From Marvinbryantia formatexigens DSM 14469 (GTDB lineage Bacteria > Bacillota > Clostridia > Lachnospirales > Lachnospiraceae): a stretch of 64,000 nt of DNA. Under the pieces are notes generated by a model, which was given only the letters and a program-made list of their open reading frames with translations, did not search any database and had not been told where the DNA came from. Position 1 is the stretch's first letter. The number at the start of each line of letters is the position of its first letter. Below, piece by piece: positions 33,487 to 41,692 of the stretch. The position numbers and the translations under genes are program-made. The stretch lies in NCBI RefSeq assembly GCF_025148285.1, contig NZ_CP102268.1, positions 3,017,001-3,081,000 on the forward strand. The letters run 5' to 3'.

Positions 33487-34287
33487 ATGGCAGTTGCACA
33501 TAAAGGAAGTATTTCTATGGGGCTGGTACTAATTCCCATAGGAATGTACAAGGCGACAGTGGATAATGACATTCATTTTAACCAGCTTGAAAAGGAAAGT
33601 AAGGCCCGGATCAAATATAAGAAGTATTGTTCCCATTGTGGGAAGGAAGTTTCCAGCGCCGATATCATCAAAGGATATGAGTATGAGAAAGACCGCTATG
33701 TTGTGATGACGGACGAGGAGCTTGAGCGGATCAAAACAAAAAAAGATAAAACAATTCATATTTTGCAGTTCGCGAAAATGTCAGAGGTCAATATGATCTA
33801 CTACGAAAAGGATTATTATGCAGTTCCGGATACAGGGGCAGAAAAGGCATATGAACTTCTGCGGCAGGCTCTGCTGGCACAGAAGAAGGTAGCCATTGCC
33901 AAAACTGTGATGGGAACCAATGAAAAACTTCTGGTGCTATACCCCACGAAGGAAGGCATTATTGTAAAAACACTTTTCTATCATGATGAGATTGCTGCCA
34001 TACCCCGGACAGTTCCCAAAATGAAATTGGATGAAAATGAATTGAATATGGCTAAAATGCTGATAGAGAACATGACGAAGCCATTTGTGGCTGAAGATTT
34101 CCGGGACGAATATCAGGCACGGCTGCGGGAAGCGATCATGAAGAAAATACAGGGGCAGGAGATTGTCGCAGTGGATACCAGCGGTCCGTCCAATGTCATT
34201 GATTTGATGGAAGCTTTACAGAAAAGCCTGGAGCTTTCCGGGCATCCAGATAAAGGCAGTCAGAAGCGGCTGACGGGGACAGCGTGA
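33487..34287 (+). CDS. ku: bacterial Ku protein
   Basis: A 266-residue Ku homolog. Near the N-terminus is Gly-Ser-Ile-Ser-Met-Gly-Leu-Val, then Cys-Ser-His-Cys-Gly in the family's usual place and Phe-Tyr-His-Asp-Glu-Ile in the core. Ku binds double-strand DNA ends and recruits ligase in non-homologous end joining. The open frame begins at 33448, but GAGGTGAC 4 bases before ATG 33487 fixes the start. The stop overlaps the ligase start (TGATG), so the two are translationally coupled. The C-terminal tail is short. Confidence 0.9.
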   Translation: MAVAHKGSISMGLVLIPIGMYKATVDNDIHFNQLEKESKARIKYKKYCSHCGKEVSSADIIKGYEYEKDRYVVMTDEELERIKTKKDKTIHILQFAKMSEVNMIYYEKDYYAVPDTGAEKAYELLRQALLAQKKVAIAKTVMGTNEKLLVLYPTKEGIIVKTLFYHDEIAAIPRTVPKMKLDENELNMAKMLIENMTKPFVAEDFRDEYQARLREAIMKKIQGQEIVAVDTSGPSNVIDLMEALQKSLELSGHPDKGSQKRLTGTA

Positions 34288-35216
34288 TGGATTTATTTGA
34301 CAGCCGGAGCGCAAGCCCGATGCTGATTGCCCGGCAGATGGAGGCTTTTGATGATCCGGATTATATTTATGAACTGAAAATGGATGGTTTTCGATGCCTT
34401 GCCTATATACGGGATGGCATTGTAGATCTTCGCAACAAAAGAAATATGCAAATGCTGGGCAAATTTCCGGAACTAAAGAACATTTACCGGAATGTAAAGG
34501 GAACGTGTATCCTGGATGGAGAAGTTGTAGTTCTGGTAAACGGAGTCCCGGATTTTTTCAGACTGCAGAAGCGCACGCTGCTTACAGATCCTTTTAAGAT
34601 AGATCTTGAAATGGCAAGGTATCCGGCAGCTTTTGTGGCTTTTGACTGTCTTTACCTGAAGGGGCAGGAACTGATCTGGAATCCGCTGATGGACCGAAAA
34701 GAGAAGCTTCAGCGGATTATTACGGAGAGCCCCAGAATCGCAGCTGCAAGATTCATAGAGGCACAGGGAAAAGCACTGTACCAGGCGGCGGATGCGCAGA
34801 AACTGGAAGGGGTAGTGGCGAAGAAAAAGGACAGCATCTATTTGATGGGAAAAAGGACGAAAGAATGGGTGAAATTTAAGCGGATGGCAGATGAGGAATT
34901 TGTCGTAACTGGATATATTCCCAAAGGACAGCGTATTTTCAGTCTGATTATTGCAAAGTATCATGGGGATATGCTTGTGTATAAGGGACATGTTACATCT
35001 GGTGTGACGAGAGAAGAGATTTCTTCTCTGGAAGTTTCCATGAGGAATCCCTTTCGGATGCTTCCGGTAGGAAATGAAGAGGCTATATGGGTGGTGCCAG
35101 ATCATGTCTGTGTGGTGGAATATATGCCGAATACCTTAAATTCTCTAAGACAGCCAGTTTTCAAAGGATTTCGGGATGATGTTTTTCCAGAGGAGGTGCA
35201 AATAGAGAAAAAATAA
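34287..35216 (+). CDS. ligD: ATP-dependent DNA ligase of NHEJ (LigD ligase domain)
   Basis: A 309-residue stand-alone ligase. The adenylation motif is Glu-Leu-Lys-Met-Asp-Gly-Phe-Arg near residue 30, with Lys as the nucleophile. Asp-Gly-Glu-Val-Val-Val lies near 78, Glu-Gly-Val-Val-Ala-Lys-Lys near 172 and Trp-Val-Lys-Phe-Lys at about 192, with an OB domain to the end. No polymerase or phosphoesterase domain is attached, unlike the multi-domain LigD of mycobacteria. With Ku it makes a minimal two-gene end-joining system on a mobile element. Confidence 0.9.
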   Translation: MDLFDSRSASPMLIARQMEAFDDPDYIYELKMDGFRCLAYIRDGIVDLRNKRNMQMLGKFPELKNIYRNVKGTCILDGEVVVLVNGVPDFFRLQKRTLLTDPFKIDLEMARYPAAFVAFDCLYLKGQELIWNPLMDRKEKLQRIITESPRIAAARFIEAQGKALYQAADAQKLEGVVAKKKDSIYLMGKRTKEWVKFKRMADEEFVVTGYIPKGQRIFSLIIAKYHGDMLVYKGHVTSGVTREEISSLEVSMRNPFRMLPVGNEEAIWVVPDHVCVVEYMPNTLNSLRQPVFKGFRDDVFPEEVQIEKK

Positions 35217-35253
35217 GGTAGGTGGCACATTTATGTGAGATACTGCTTTTGAC

Positions 35254-35282
35254 TTGTCAAGATATGGAGATTTTGGTAAAAT
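35254..35282 (+). promoter_or_regulatory. promoter of the holin-like toxin mRNA
   Basis: TTGTCA (35254-35259), 17-bp spacer, TAAAAT (35277-35282) with TGG just upstream. The predicted start near 35289 leaves a 160-nt 5' leader containing a nested hairpin (GTTGCT/AGCAAC outside GAGTGCC/GGCACTC) at about 35333-35364. Confidence 0.6.
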
Positions 35283-35448
35283 ATTTTCGGGCACTACTAG
35301 AAAAACGGTAGGCGGTTAGTCCTTCAGCAGAGGTTGCTGAGTGCCAGTGGCACTCGTTTAGCAACGACCGAAGCGGCAGCGTAGAACTGGACCCTCTGAT
35401 TACATAGAAATCCCTACATGGGAAATCTGGGAAAGGAGGGCAAGCTTT

Positions 35449-35541
35449 ATGAGTGATTTTGAACTGCTCTCCATCGTGCTGATGATACTTAGTATCGTGG
35501 TAACGATTCTGATTGCATACATAAATCAAACAAAAAAGTAA
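35449..35541 (+). CDS. 30-residue holin-like toxin (type I toxin-antitoxin)
   Basis: A tiny ORF with a strong GGAAAGGAGGG site 6 bases before the ATG. The product is a single hydrophobic helix (residues 5-24: Leu/Ile/Val-rich) with a charged start (Met-Ser-Asp-Phe-Glu) and a basic end (Thr-Lys-Lys). This matches the small putative holin-like toxins of Firmicutes, which depolarise membranes when over-expressed. A hairpin overlapping the stop codon and an antisense promoter just downstream complete a type I layout. Confidence 0.8.
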   Translation: MSDFELLSIVLMILSIVVTILIAYINQTKK

Positions 35542-35621
35542 CCGCCCCCGACCAAGGATTGCGGTTACTTTTCGTAACTAAATGACTTTGGACTAACCGC
35601 TTATCGGTAGTGCCTTTTTCT
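35531..35621 (-). ncRNA. candidate antisense antitoxin RNA
   Basis: A minus-strand promoter with TTGACA (35651-35656), 17-bp spacer and TAGAAT (35628-35633) would start an RNA near 35621. It would end at the hairpin 35537-35569, which is followed on that strand by TTTTTT. The RNA, about 90 nt, would overlap the last bases and 3' untranslated part of the toxin mRNA, as RatA does for TxpA. Length and ends are predicted. Confidence 0.5.
35537..35569. terminator. bidirectional terminator of the toxin/antisense pair
   Basis: Perfect 9-bp stem (AGTAACCGC/GCGGTTACT, 15-nt loop) overlapping the toxin stop codon, with TTTT on the plus side and TTTTTT on the minus side. Confidence 0.8.
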
Positions 35622-35627
35622 ATTCTT

Positions 35628-35656
35628 ATTCTAGCAAAAAGAGTGGGGAATGTCAA
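35628..35656 (-). promoter_or_regulatory. antisense RNA promoter
   Basis: TTGACA, 17 bp, TAGAAT on the minus strand: the closest match to a consensus sigma-A promoter in this cargo block. Confidence 0.7.
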
Positions 35657-35766
35657 ATAGCTTTTGTGCAGAGAGGAGAAGCTGTGAAAAATATTTTAGG
35701 TTGAACGCCATATTTAGCTTTGCAAAGTTCAATTTAGAATGTCCTTAATCTGCAAAAATAAAACTA

Positions 35767-35795
35767 TTGCTTAAACATGAGATTTAATTTATAAT
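35767..35795 (+). promoter_or_regulatory. promoter of the 90-residue protein gene
   Basis: TTGCTT (35767-35772), 17-bp spacer, TATAAT (35790-35795), about 75 bp before the ATG at 35869. Confidence 0.55.
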
Positions 35796-35868
35796 ATAGT
35801 TGTCGTATTAGTAACCGGCGTATCAAGTGGAGATGCGTCGCTAAACTCATATAGCTGGAGGCGTATTT

Positions 35869-36141
35869 ATGGAGAAAAAAACTTTTTCTGCAACTCTGTC
35901 ATTTTGTCACAAGCATACCGAGGGTATGTCTGATTATTCCGTTTCTTTTAACTCATCCTTGGAAAAATCCAAAAGAAATTGTAAAAAAGATTCATTTGGC
36001 GTGCTAAAAAGAATATGGTCATTTGTGCTATCCAATCGTGAAAAAATTCTAATGACATTTACTGGAAGTTGTCCCGTGTGGATGTCAAGTCTATTATTAG
36101 AGTTTTTGGCTTTTGTCTTTTCGTGTATTTTTCTTCAGTAG
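35869..36141 (+). CDS. hypothetical 90-residue protein with a hydrophobic C-terminus
   Basis: The ATG is 7 bases after GGAGG and follows a good promoter, so it is likely to be a real gene. The first 60 residues are polar and Ser/Lys-rich with three Cys; the last 18 form a hydrophobic helix, suggesting a tail-anchored membrane protein. It is next to the type I toxin locus. No family recognised; a small toxin is one possibility. Confidence 0.5.
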   Translation: MEKKTFSATLSFCHKHTEGMSDYSVSFNSSLEKSKRNCKKDSFGVLKRIWSFVLSNREKILMTFTGSCPVWMSSLLLEFLAFVFSCIFLQ

Positions 36142-36153
36142 GGATTTGATGCA

Positions 36154-36177
36154 AGAGGGACTGGATATAGTCCCTCT
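36154..36177. terminator. hairpin between convergent genes
   Basis: Perfect 9-bp stem (AGAGGGACT/AGTCCCTCT, 6-nt loop) between the 90-residue gene and the S1-domain gene. T-runs are weak on both sides. Confidence 0.55.
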
Positions 36178-36196
36178 TCACTGACCGGAAATATAA

Positions 36197-37129
36197 TCAA
36201 ATGTTTTGCTTAATAATTCTGGTAATGATTCCCACCGCCACATTCCGTTCCTCATCTATATGGGTAACGACAAAGGAAACATTATCCTTTTTGCCGACCG
36301 TCCGGTTGTCATAGCAGGAATGGGCGATAGCGTTGACGCCGATGGAGAGCCGGACGAAAACAGTGCCTTTGTGGATATCTTCGACGGTTCCGGCATATTT
36401 GCCCTGGACTTTGCATTTTTTCATGTTTTCCTTACTGGTATTGCCTTCAACGCTCTTTACATCCGCTTTAACGGAGATGTGATCGGGATCCTCTGCCTGG
36501 ACATCCAGGATGCGTACCAGGATATGTTCGCCTACATGGAAGCGCTCCCTGGCATCTCCCATCCAATCGAACGACAGGCCACGGGCAAGGATGGATGTTT
36601 CCACACCAAAAATTTCAGCCCGGACAACTTTTTCAGCAACAGCAATGACTCTGGCCTGTACAACACGGTCTTCGTAGATTTTGGGCATATCGGAAGCATC
36701 TTTATCCAGATAAAAAATCTGGCGTTTCTTCAACATCGCGTCTTTTCGGCTGGCAACAATGCTGCGTGTCTTAGAGTCTAATCCTTTTACAATAAAGTCA
36801 ATTTCGCATCCAAGCATATTATTAAGGACTTTGTTCTGCCGCAGGGAAATTTCGCCATAATCATGGTCTGCGTCCTGTACCAGATTGATCATCATTTCTG
36901 TTACAGGAATGACGATCCGGAAATCCTTGTAATATACAATGGTAATCAGGCTGCCGGTTTCTGTTTTTTCAATTCCACCAAGCATACCGGTCAGGATTTT
37001 ACGGGTGCGGTAGGCATTCTGAATCTCGTGCCAGGTCAGTTCTGCCTTTAATTGGGCGGTTTCTATCTCGATATCAGAATCCAGGGTTAATATTGGCGCA
37101 TTTGTGATTTTCATTTGTTCGTTTGGCAT
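36197..37129 (-). CDS. S1-domain RNA-binding protein (RpsA-like) of the ICE
   Basis: A 310-residue protein. The first 60 residues are element-specific, followed by repeated OB/S1-type domains: about 40-130, 150-225 (Arg-Val-Ile-Ala-Val-Ala then Asp-Val-Gln-Ala-Glu-Asp) and 235-305 (Lys-Tyr-Ala-Gly-Thr-Val-Glu-Asp-Ile). This resembles truncated ribosomal S1. It follows the VirD4 gene by 18 bp and AAAGGAG. It is probably an RNA-binding regulator or translation helper for the element; its target is unknown. Confidence 0.75.
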   Translation of the reverse strand: MPNEQMKITNAPILTLDSDIEIETAQLKAELTWHEIQNAYRTRKILTGMLGGIEKTETGSLITIVYYKDFRIVIPVTEMMINLVQDADHDYGEISLRQNKVLNNMLGCEIDFIVKGLDSKTRSIVASRKDAMLKKRQIFYLDKDASDMPKIYEDRVVQARVIAVAEKVVRAEIFGVETSILARGLSFDWMGDARERFHVGEHILVRILDVQAEDPDHISVKADVKSVEGNTSKENMKKCKVQGKYAGTVEDIHKGTVFVRLSIGVNAIAHSCYDNRTVGKKDNVSFVVTHIDEERNVAVGIITRIIKQNI

Positions 37130-37147
37130 ATATGTACTCCTTTCGCA

Positions 37148-39097
37148 TTAAGACATGATTGAATTTTTATCTAATGGAATCATCGTGGATGAATCTTCCC
37201 AGCTATTTTCATAGGAATCCTCGGTATTACCCATAGATTCCGGATAAACAGGTTCCGTAAGTACAGGCTGCGGATCTTTCGGCTTCCGAACAGGAGCGGC
37301 TGTCCGCTGGCGGCGCTGCTTCGGCGGTTTGGGAAGATAATCGTATTCTTCTGTGCTGCCATTTTCCCGCCATTTGGGGATGTGTGCCGCCGCTTTCCTG
37401 GCAACCAGCTTTTTTGAGTCCGGATGCAGGGTGTAATCATATTTTTCGACTTTAAGGACTTTCTGACCTCTGAGGATAATGAGGGCTGTATCCAATGGAA
37501 GGCGCAGGATTTCATCCGGTGTCAGCAACTTCCGTTTTCCGATGGACTGGGTTTTTCGGTATTCCGGCGTGTAGTCGGATACCCGCCAGGTGTTGAGCTG
37601 CTTTGCTTCCGAGCTTACCCCTACGGTAACATCACCGCTCCGGGAAGAAATGAATTCTGCAGTGACTTCATCGGTACACCCAAGGAATAGCTGCGTATCG
37701 CAGTTGCCGATAATTTCCTGCCATTGATTCAGCGGGTATCGGTTCTGCATTTGCGGCAGATTCTGGAAGATGCAGGAAATACTGATATTCCGGGAACGGA
37801 TGACGCTGATTTTTTTGTTCAGTTCCAGAATGGCTCCTGTGTTAGCCAGTTCATCTGCCAGGATATGTACCGGAACAGGCAGCCGTCCGTTTTCACCCTC
37901 CCTGTCGGCATAGCGGACCAGTTTGATAAATACAAACGTCATGAAGAGGGAAGACAGAAAATCAAAGGTACTGTCCTGGTCTGAAGTAATGCAGAAATAG
38001 GCGCATTTCTGCTTTCCCGGAAGCGTCAGGTCAATTTCGTCATAGGATGTGATCTGGCGTATCAGCCTGTTTTGGAATACCTGGAGCCTTGCACCCAGCC
38101 CTATGATGACGCCGGAGCGGACGGTATCACTGGCCTGCTTATAAATACAGTAGGGGACTTTGGCAGGATGGCTTACAGGCAGCAGGTCAAAGAGGCTGTT
38201 CAGTTCCTTCTCAGAACTGAGGGTCAGCAGCTTGTAGACCTGCCCGATATTTTTCGCTTCCGGCGGAAAGCCCTGTTCGACATAGAGCACCAAAGCTTTT
38301 AAAAGATTCAGTTCTGCGTTATCCCAGAAATGATCCCCTTTTGCAGAGCCGGTATTTTGGATGATGACATCCGAAAAGACCTGTGCCATTGTTTCCTGCC
38401 CTTCGATCTCCATCAGGCAGTTCCAACTGTCGGAGTTTTCCGGATTAACAAGGTTAAACATCTGGACAGTGTAACCCTCTTTTTCCAGATAGACCGCCAT
38501 GCTCTCATACAGTTCCGATTTGGGGTCGGTAATGATCAGGCTCTCTCCGCGGGCAACGCACTGGAAAATCATATTTCTGGCAAACGCCCTGGATTTCATG
38601 GAGCCGCTGGCACCATATACGGCAATGTTGCGGTTCATGCGGGTTTTATATGGGAGGCAGACCGCTTTCCCATTCAGCTTTCCCAGGATCGTGCCTTTGT
38701 TTTTTTTTACATGATCCGTCAGTTCCAGAACCTTATACATTTCGTCCGGCGTCATAAAGCCGGAGGTGCCTTTGGAGGAGTAATTTAGGTTGCGTTCCTT
38801 GTCGAAAACCTCTCCGTTCCGGTCATAGCCCATCCGCATCAGCAGGAAGATAAGCAGGGCGAAGAGGAGGACGCAGATTACAGTCCCATACAGATTGTAG
38901 GGAAAAACAGTGAGTGCCAGAAAGCATGCCTTTGGGTGTATGGACGGTGCTGGTGGGTAAGTACCGTTTCCGGCAAAATTCCCGGCAGAACTCCAGGTTT
39001 GGTAATTACGGATAAACTGTGCCGCATAGCCGCCCACATATAAGAGGCACAGACAGATGGGAAGCAGGAAAACCAGCTTCCACCACTTACGGTTCAT
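37148..39097 (-). CDS. VirD4-type coupling ATPase (T4CP)
   Basis: A 649-residue protein. Two hydrophobic helices lie in the first 85 residues (about 8-28 and 62-80). Walker A is Gly-Ala-Ser-Gly-Ser-Met-Lys-Ser near 160, with Met in place of the common Gly/Thr, and Walker B is His-Ile-Leu-Ala-Asp-Glu-Leu-Ala-Asn. A Pro/Arg-rich C-terminal tail follows. Coupling proteins deliver the relaxase-DNA complex to the secretion channel. The frame extends to 39130, but AAGGGGG before ATG 39097 sets the start. It overlaps the upstream gene by 11 bp. Confidence 0.9.
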   Translation of the reverse strand: MNRKWWKLVFLLPICLCLLYVGGYAAQFIRNYQTWSSAGNFAGNGTYPPAPSIHPKACFLALTVFPYNLYGTVICVLLFALLIFLLMRMGYDRNGEVFDKERNLNYSSKGTSGFMTPDEMYKVLELTDHVKKNKGTILGKLNGKAVCLPYKTRMNRNIAVYGASGSMKSRAFARNMIFQCVARGESLIITDPKSELYESMAVYLEKEGYTVQMFNLVNPENSDSWNCLMEIEGQETMAQVFSDVIIQNTGSAKGDHFWDNAELNLLKALVLYVEQGFPPEAKNIGQVYKLLTLSSEKELNSLFDLLPVSHPAKVPYCIYKQASDTVRSGVIIGLGARLQVFQNRLIRQITSYDEIDLTLPGKQKCAYFCITSDQDSTFDFLSSLFMTFVFIKLVRYADREGENGRLPVPVHILADELANTGAILELNKKISVIRSRNISISCIFQNLPQMQNRYPLNQWQEIIGNCDTQLFLGCTDEVTAEFISSRSGDVTVGVSSEAKQLNTWRVSDYTPEYRKTQSIGKRKLLTPDEILRLPLDTALIILRGQKVLKVEKYDYTLHPDSKKLVARKAAAHIPKWRENGSTEEYDYLPKPPKQRRQRTAAPVRKPKDPQPVLTEPVYPESMGNTEDSYENSWEDSSTMIPLDKNSIMS

Positions 39098-40193
39098 GGA
39101 AAAACCCCCTTTTAAATTTTTGCAGGTCAATACAGGAAAATTGAATGTTCGCAGATAAATACTCCTTCAATACGGGAAGCTGGAAGTCAAAGCAGATCAG
39201 ATTTCCACAAATACCATAGACATTCAGGCCGGTATTGAACCGGTTGATTCGTTGCATGTCAAAATCATAGGCAAGCAGGGTGGGTGTGCCGTCCGCTAAT
39301 ACGGCATCATGTTCTACAGGAAACTCACTTCTGGGACTGCCCTGGTCGGAGAGCAGAAGGCGGTCTAACTGTGCCATCCGCTTCGGATCCGTCAGTAGCC
39401 GGAGCAGGGCTTCTCCCTCCGGATTATTTGGAAGGAAATGAAAATGCTCAAAGGAAGTATCCAGCATAAAAAGAGATCTCCGGTAGCCACCGGTGCTGGT
39501 CATCAGCTTGAAGGCGGTTTCCATATTGTCACCAAGCATGACTGCCCGTATCTGGGGGCGACCAGGATAAGGATGATCCTGCAGGTAATACTGCAGGAAC
39601 GCATTCAGCCGCACTTCTGTTTTATATTCCCATTTGAGGATGCCGTTTCCTGTGTTGTAGAGTGCAAACACACACTGGGGAGCCAGCAGGATTCCCATAC
39701 TCCGGGAGTTTTTGATCTTTGTAGTAATCTCACCCAATTCCTTTATTTCCCTGGAGGAATAAAAGAGCGGAAGGCTTCGCTGGTTTACGGAATCGGGGTT
39801 ATCTGTACGGGAAAATATGTCCGGCTTTTCATCCGGATAAAATGGGATGCCGGCATGGGAAAGTGTCAGGTAGGTCTGGGCTTTCTGATGCAGGCGGACC
39901 CGACGGAACGGTTCGCTGCGGATCATGTTAGTTTCCGTATTTCCTGTGAGAAAATATTGAAACCGTTCCGGATGGCAGGAGAGTAGCATGTCCTTGGCTT
40001 TTCTGGTAAGGCGGTATCCCCGGAGCCTGTCTTTATAGTGTGTGCGGATCAGCTTTTCGGCTTTTAATTCCGTAATCACTTTTTCCGCATAGGAGGGGCT
40101 GGAAAAGAGCCGTCCTGTCTGGCTGGCAGGAAATTCCCCGCAGATCCCGATTAATTCCAGAAAACGGAATTTTTGTGAGCCGGGCTTTATCAA
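39087..40193 (-). CDS. winged-helix protein, possibly of the replication-relaxation group
   Basis: A 368-residue soluble protein. The first 80 residues form a winged helix (Leu-Ile-Gly-Ile-Cys-Gly-Glu, Tyr-Ala-Glu-Lys-Val-Ile-Thr-Glu-Leu, then Gly-Tyr-Arg-Leu-Thr-Arg-Lys-Ala), like that of Replic_Relax family proteins encoded by Firmicutes plasmids and ICEs. The C-terminal 200 residues are less conserved-looking. I start at TTG 40193, which has GAGGTG 8 bases upstream; TTG 40214 is the longer choice. It precedes the coupling protein gene, so a role in processing transfer DNA is plausible. No relaxase motif is visible. Confidence 0.6.
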   Translation of the reverse strand: MIKPGSQKFRFLELIGICGEFPASQTGRLFSSPSYAEKVITELKAEKLIRTHYKDRLRGYRLTRKAKDMLLSCHPERFQYFLTGNTETNMIRSEPFRRVRLHQKAQTYLTLSHAGIPFYPDEKPDIFSRTDNPDSVNQRSLPLFYSSREIKELGEITTKIKNSRSMGILLAPQCVFALYNTGNGILKWEYKTEVRLNAFLQYYLQDHPYPGRPQIRAVMLGDNMETAFKLMTSTGGYRRSLFMLDTSFEHFHFLPNNPEGEALLRLLTDPKRMAQLDRLLLSDQGSPRSEFPVEHDAVLADGTPTLLAYDFDMQRINRFNTGLNVYGICGNLICFDFQLPVLKEYLSANIQFSCIDLQKFKRGFFHEP

Positions 40194-40273
40194 ATAGGTA
40201 TCACCTCTGTTCAAAAATTACCTAAGCAAGCCTATACTTGGGTAAAACGGGCTTGTTTTAAGGCATAAAAAAA

Positions 40274-40293
40274 CAGGGAAATAAGGTTCCCTG
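40274..40293 (-). terminator. terminator after the DUF6100-like gene
   Basis: Perfect 7-bp stem (CAGGGAA/TTCCCTG, 6-nt loop), followed on the minus strand by seven T residues (40267-40273). An imperfect inverted repeat (CAAGCC/GGGCTTG) follows at about 40229-40256, before the next gene. Confidence 0.8.
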
Positions 40294-40332
40294 AAAAGAT
40301 TTTTACCCATGTCGGAAAAGGAATGAGAAAAA

Positions 40333-41001
40333 TCATAAAATTTCCGATATGGTTTCCAGGCGCTCCCGGCGGCTTTTTACCCAGACGGGAAACGCAGATT
40401 TTTCCATAATATATACAACAGTGTAATCCCGTTCCCCAAGCTCTGTCGTATGGTAGGAGTCGCAGAATAATCCGGTATCGTCCAGAAGGACATAAGCGGC
40501 AATCGTATCGAGGATCTGTTTGAATTCCAGATTGTCATAATCCCGTATCCGTTGACGGGACAGGGACTTGTCATATACCTGGCTGAAGCAGACCACGCAA
40601 TCCTGGTACAGGGACAGGTTATGGTTCTTTAAATATTCCTGCAGGACAAAGTTCAGAGGCTCATGGAGGAATGCCGTATTTGTCCGGATCCTCCGCTTGG
40701 GGAGCAGGCCGGGCAGTGTAATGGACAGGATTCCATCTTCTGATGAGATGGTAATTCCTTGGGCATCCGCTGCGAGCTTCAGGTAATCGTCTTTGCCGGA
40801 TTGTTCTGTTATGAAAACAAGATTCCGAAGCTGGCATGCGATCCGTTCTGCCCGCAGGGCCGCATCTGTACTTAACGATTCGTAATTGGTGCCATATTTC
40901 TGGATATCTGTGGCCTTTAGGGCAAACAGGACGTTATTCAGCTTACTGATCTCAGCTTCTATATTTTGAAGCCTTTGGAAGATGATTTTTGTATTGAAAA
41001 T
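40333..41001 (-). CDS. DUF6100-like protein whose start codon is ATT
   Basis: The frame is open from 41040 to the stop at 40333. The first usable ATG or GTG comes only halfway (GTG 40596), which would delete the conserved N-terminal half. The 222-residue reading from ATT 40999-41001 starts Ile-Phe-Asn-Thr-Lys and resembles DUF6100 proteins, with a Leu-rich helix and Arg-Ile-Ala-Cys-Gln-Leu-Arg. AAAGGGG lies 8 bases before the ATT, and the preceding gene's TGA overlaps it (TGATT, where TGATG is usual). A former ATG may have mutated to ATT, so translation should be weak. Function unknown. Confidence 0.65.
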   Translation of the reverse strand: MFNTKIIFQRLQNIEAEISKLNNVLFALKATDIQKYGTNYESLSTDAALRAERIACQLRNLVFITEQSGKDDYLKLAADAQGITISSEDGILSITLPGLLPKRRIRTNTAFLHEPLNFVLQEYLKNHNLSLYQDCVVCFSQVYDKSLSRQRIRDYDNLEFKQILDTIAAYVLLDDTGLFCDSYHTTELGERDYTVVYIMEKSAFPVWVKSRRERLETISEIL

Positions 41002-41537
41002 CAGGACACCCCTTTCTTCTGGTAATAGCTGACAGTGCCATCAGGAGAAACCAGACAATAGGCAAGTACGCCGTCAACCGTAAGTTTGTCTGACTGGCTT
41101 TCCGATTCCAATATGAGGAGGCGCCGCGTGTCTTCCTCTTTCATGTTTTCAAAAACATGATTTACCAGCGCTTCCTGCCCGGTACTGACGTAGGCAACCT
41201 CATACATTTCATCATTGGCAAAGAAATTCAGTTTTATGGGAAATTCCCCGCAGGTATGGTAGATGATCGCCTTTTTGAAATCCAGCAATACCCAGAATGC
41301 GGCAATCGTACCGTAATCGGGGGAATCTGCGGATTGTGGACTGTCACACAAAAGGCCGGATTCTTTGTCATGGTAAATCCGTCCCTGCTTTATCAGGCTG
41401 GTAATGAGCGATTTTATGGAATCTTCGTTTTTGGGAAAGAGCTGCAGCACCTGGTCAAAGCGCAGCGCATGGTACGTTGTGATGAGCCGCAGGAGCCTTT
41501 CCCCTTCCCTGTTGTATATCTGGTCGCGTGTTTTCAT
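41001..41537 (-). CDS. DUF5697-like protein, first gene of the mobilisation operon
   Basis: A 178-residue protein. The N-terminal 65 residues look like a winged helix (Leu-Leu-Arg-Leu-Ile-Thr-Thr-Tyr-His, then Ser-Leu-Ile-Thr-Ser-Leu-Ile-Lys-Gln-Gly-Arg-Ile-Tyr), matching DUF5697 proteins of Firmicutes mobile elements. The frame is open to 41612, but AAGGGAG before ATG 41537 sets the start. It is the first gene after P2, beyond a leader with a terminator and a palindrome cluster. A DNA-binding role is likely. Confidence 0.7.
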   Translation of the reverse strand: MKTRDQIYNREGERLLRLITTYHALRFDQVLQLFPKNEDSIKSLITSLIKQGRIYHDKESGLLCDSPQSADSPDYGTIAAFWVLLDFKKAIIYHTCGEFPIKLNFFANDEMYEVAYVSTGQEALVNHVFENMKEEDTRRLLILESESQSDKLTVDGVLAYCLVSPDGTVSYYQKKGVS

Positions 41538-41583
41538 AGATGTCTCCCTTCTATTTTGGTTGTAGATGAAGCTATAAGTATGT

Positions 41584-41642
41584 CTGTACGTACAGCATCC
41601 GTATAATGTCATACGTACACTGTGCGTATGAATGTACGTACA
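41584..41642. promoter_or_regulatory. cluster of TACGTA palindromes in the leader of the mobilisation operon
   Basis: Within 59 bp: the perfect palindrome CTGTACGTACAG (41584-41595), an inverted pair CATACGTACA/TGTGCGTATG (about 41610-41630) and TGTACGTACA (41633-41642). Four half-site pairs so close together look like a multi-site protein target, such as operators, an origin or part of oriT, 45-105 bp before the DUF5697 start. Confidence 0.55.
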
Positions 41643-41692
41643 GCCTGCTGTCAGCGTTGGTTATGGATTCCGCTGCATTTGGGCAGCAAAAA

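Noticed and set aside
35257-35529. Minus-strand ORF of 90 codons over the holin-like toxin
   Set aside because: It overlaps the toxin leader and is explained by the antisense strand. No ribosome site.
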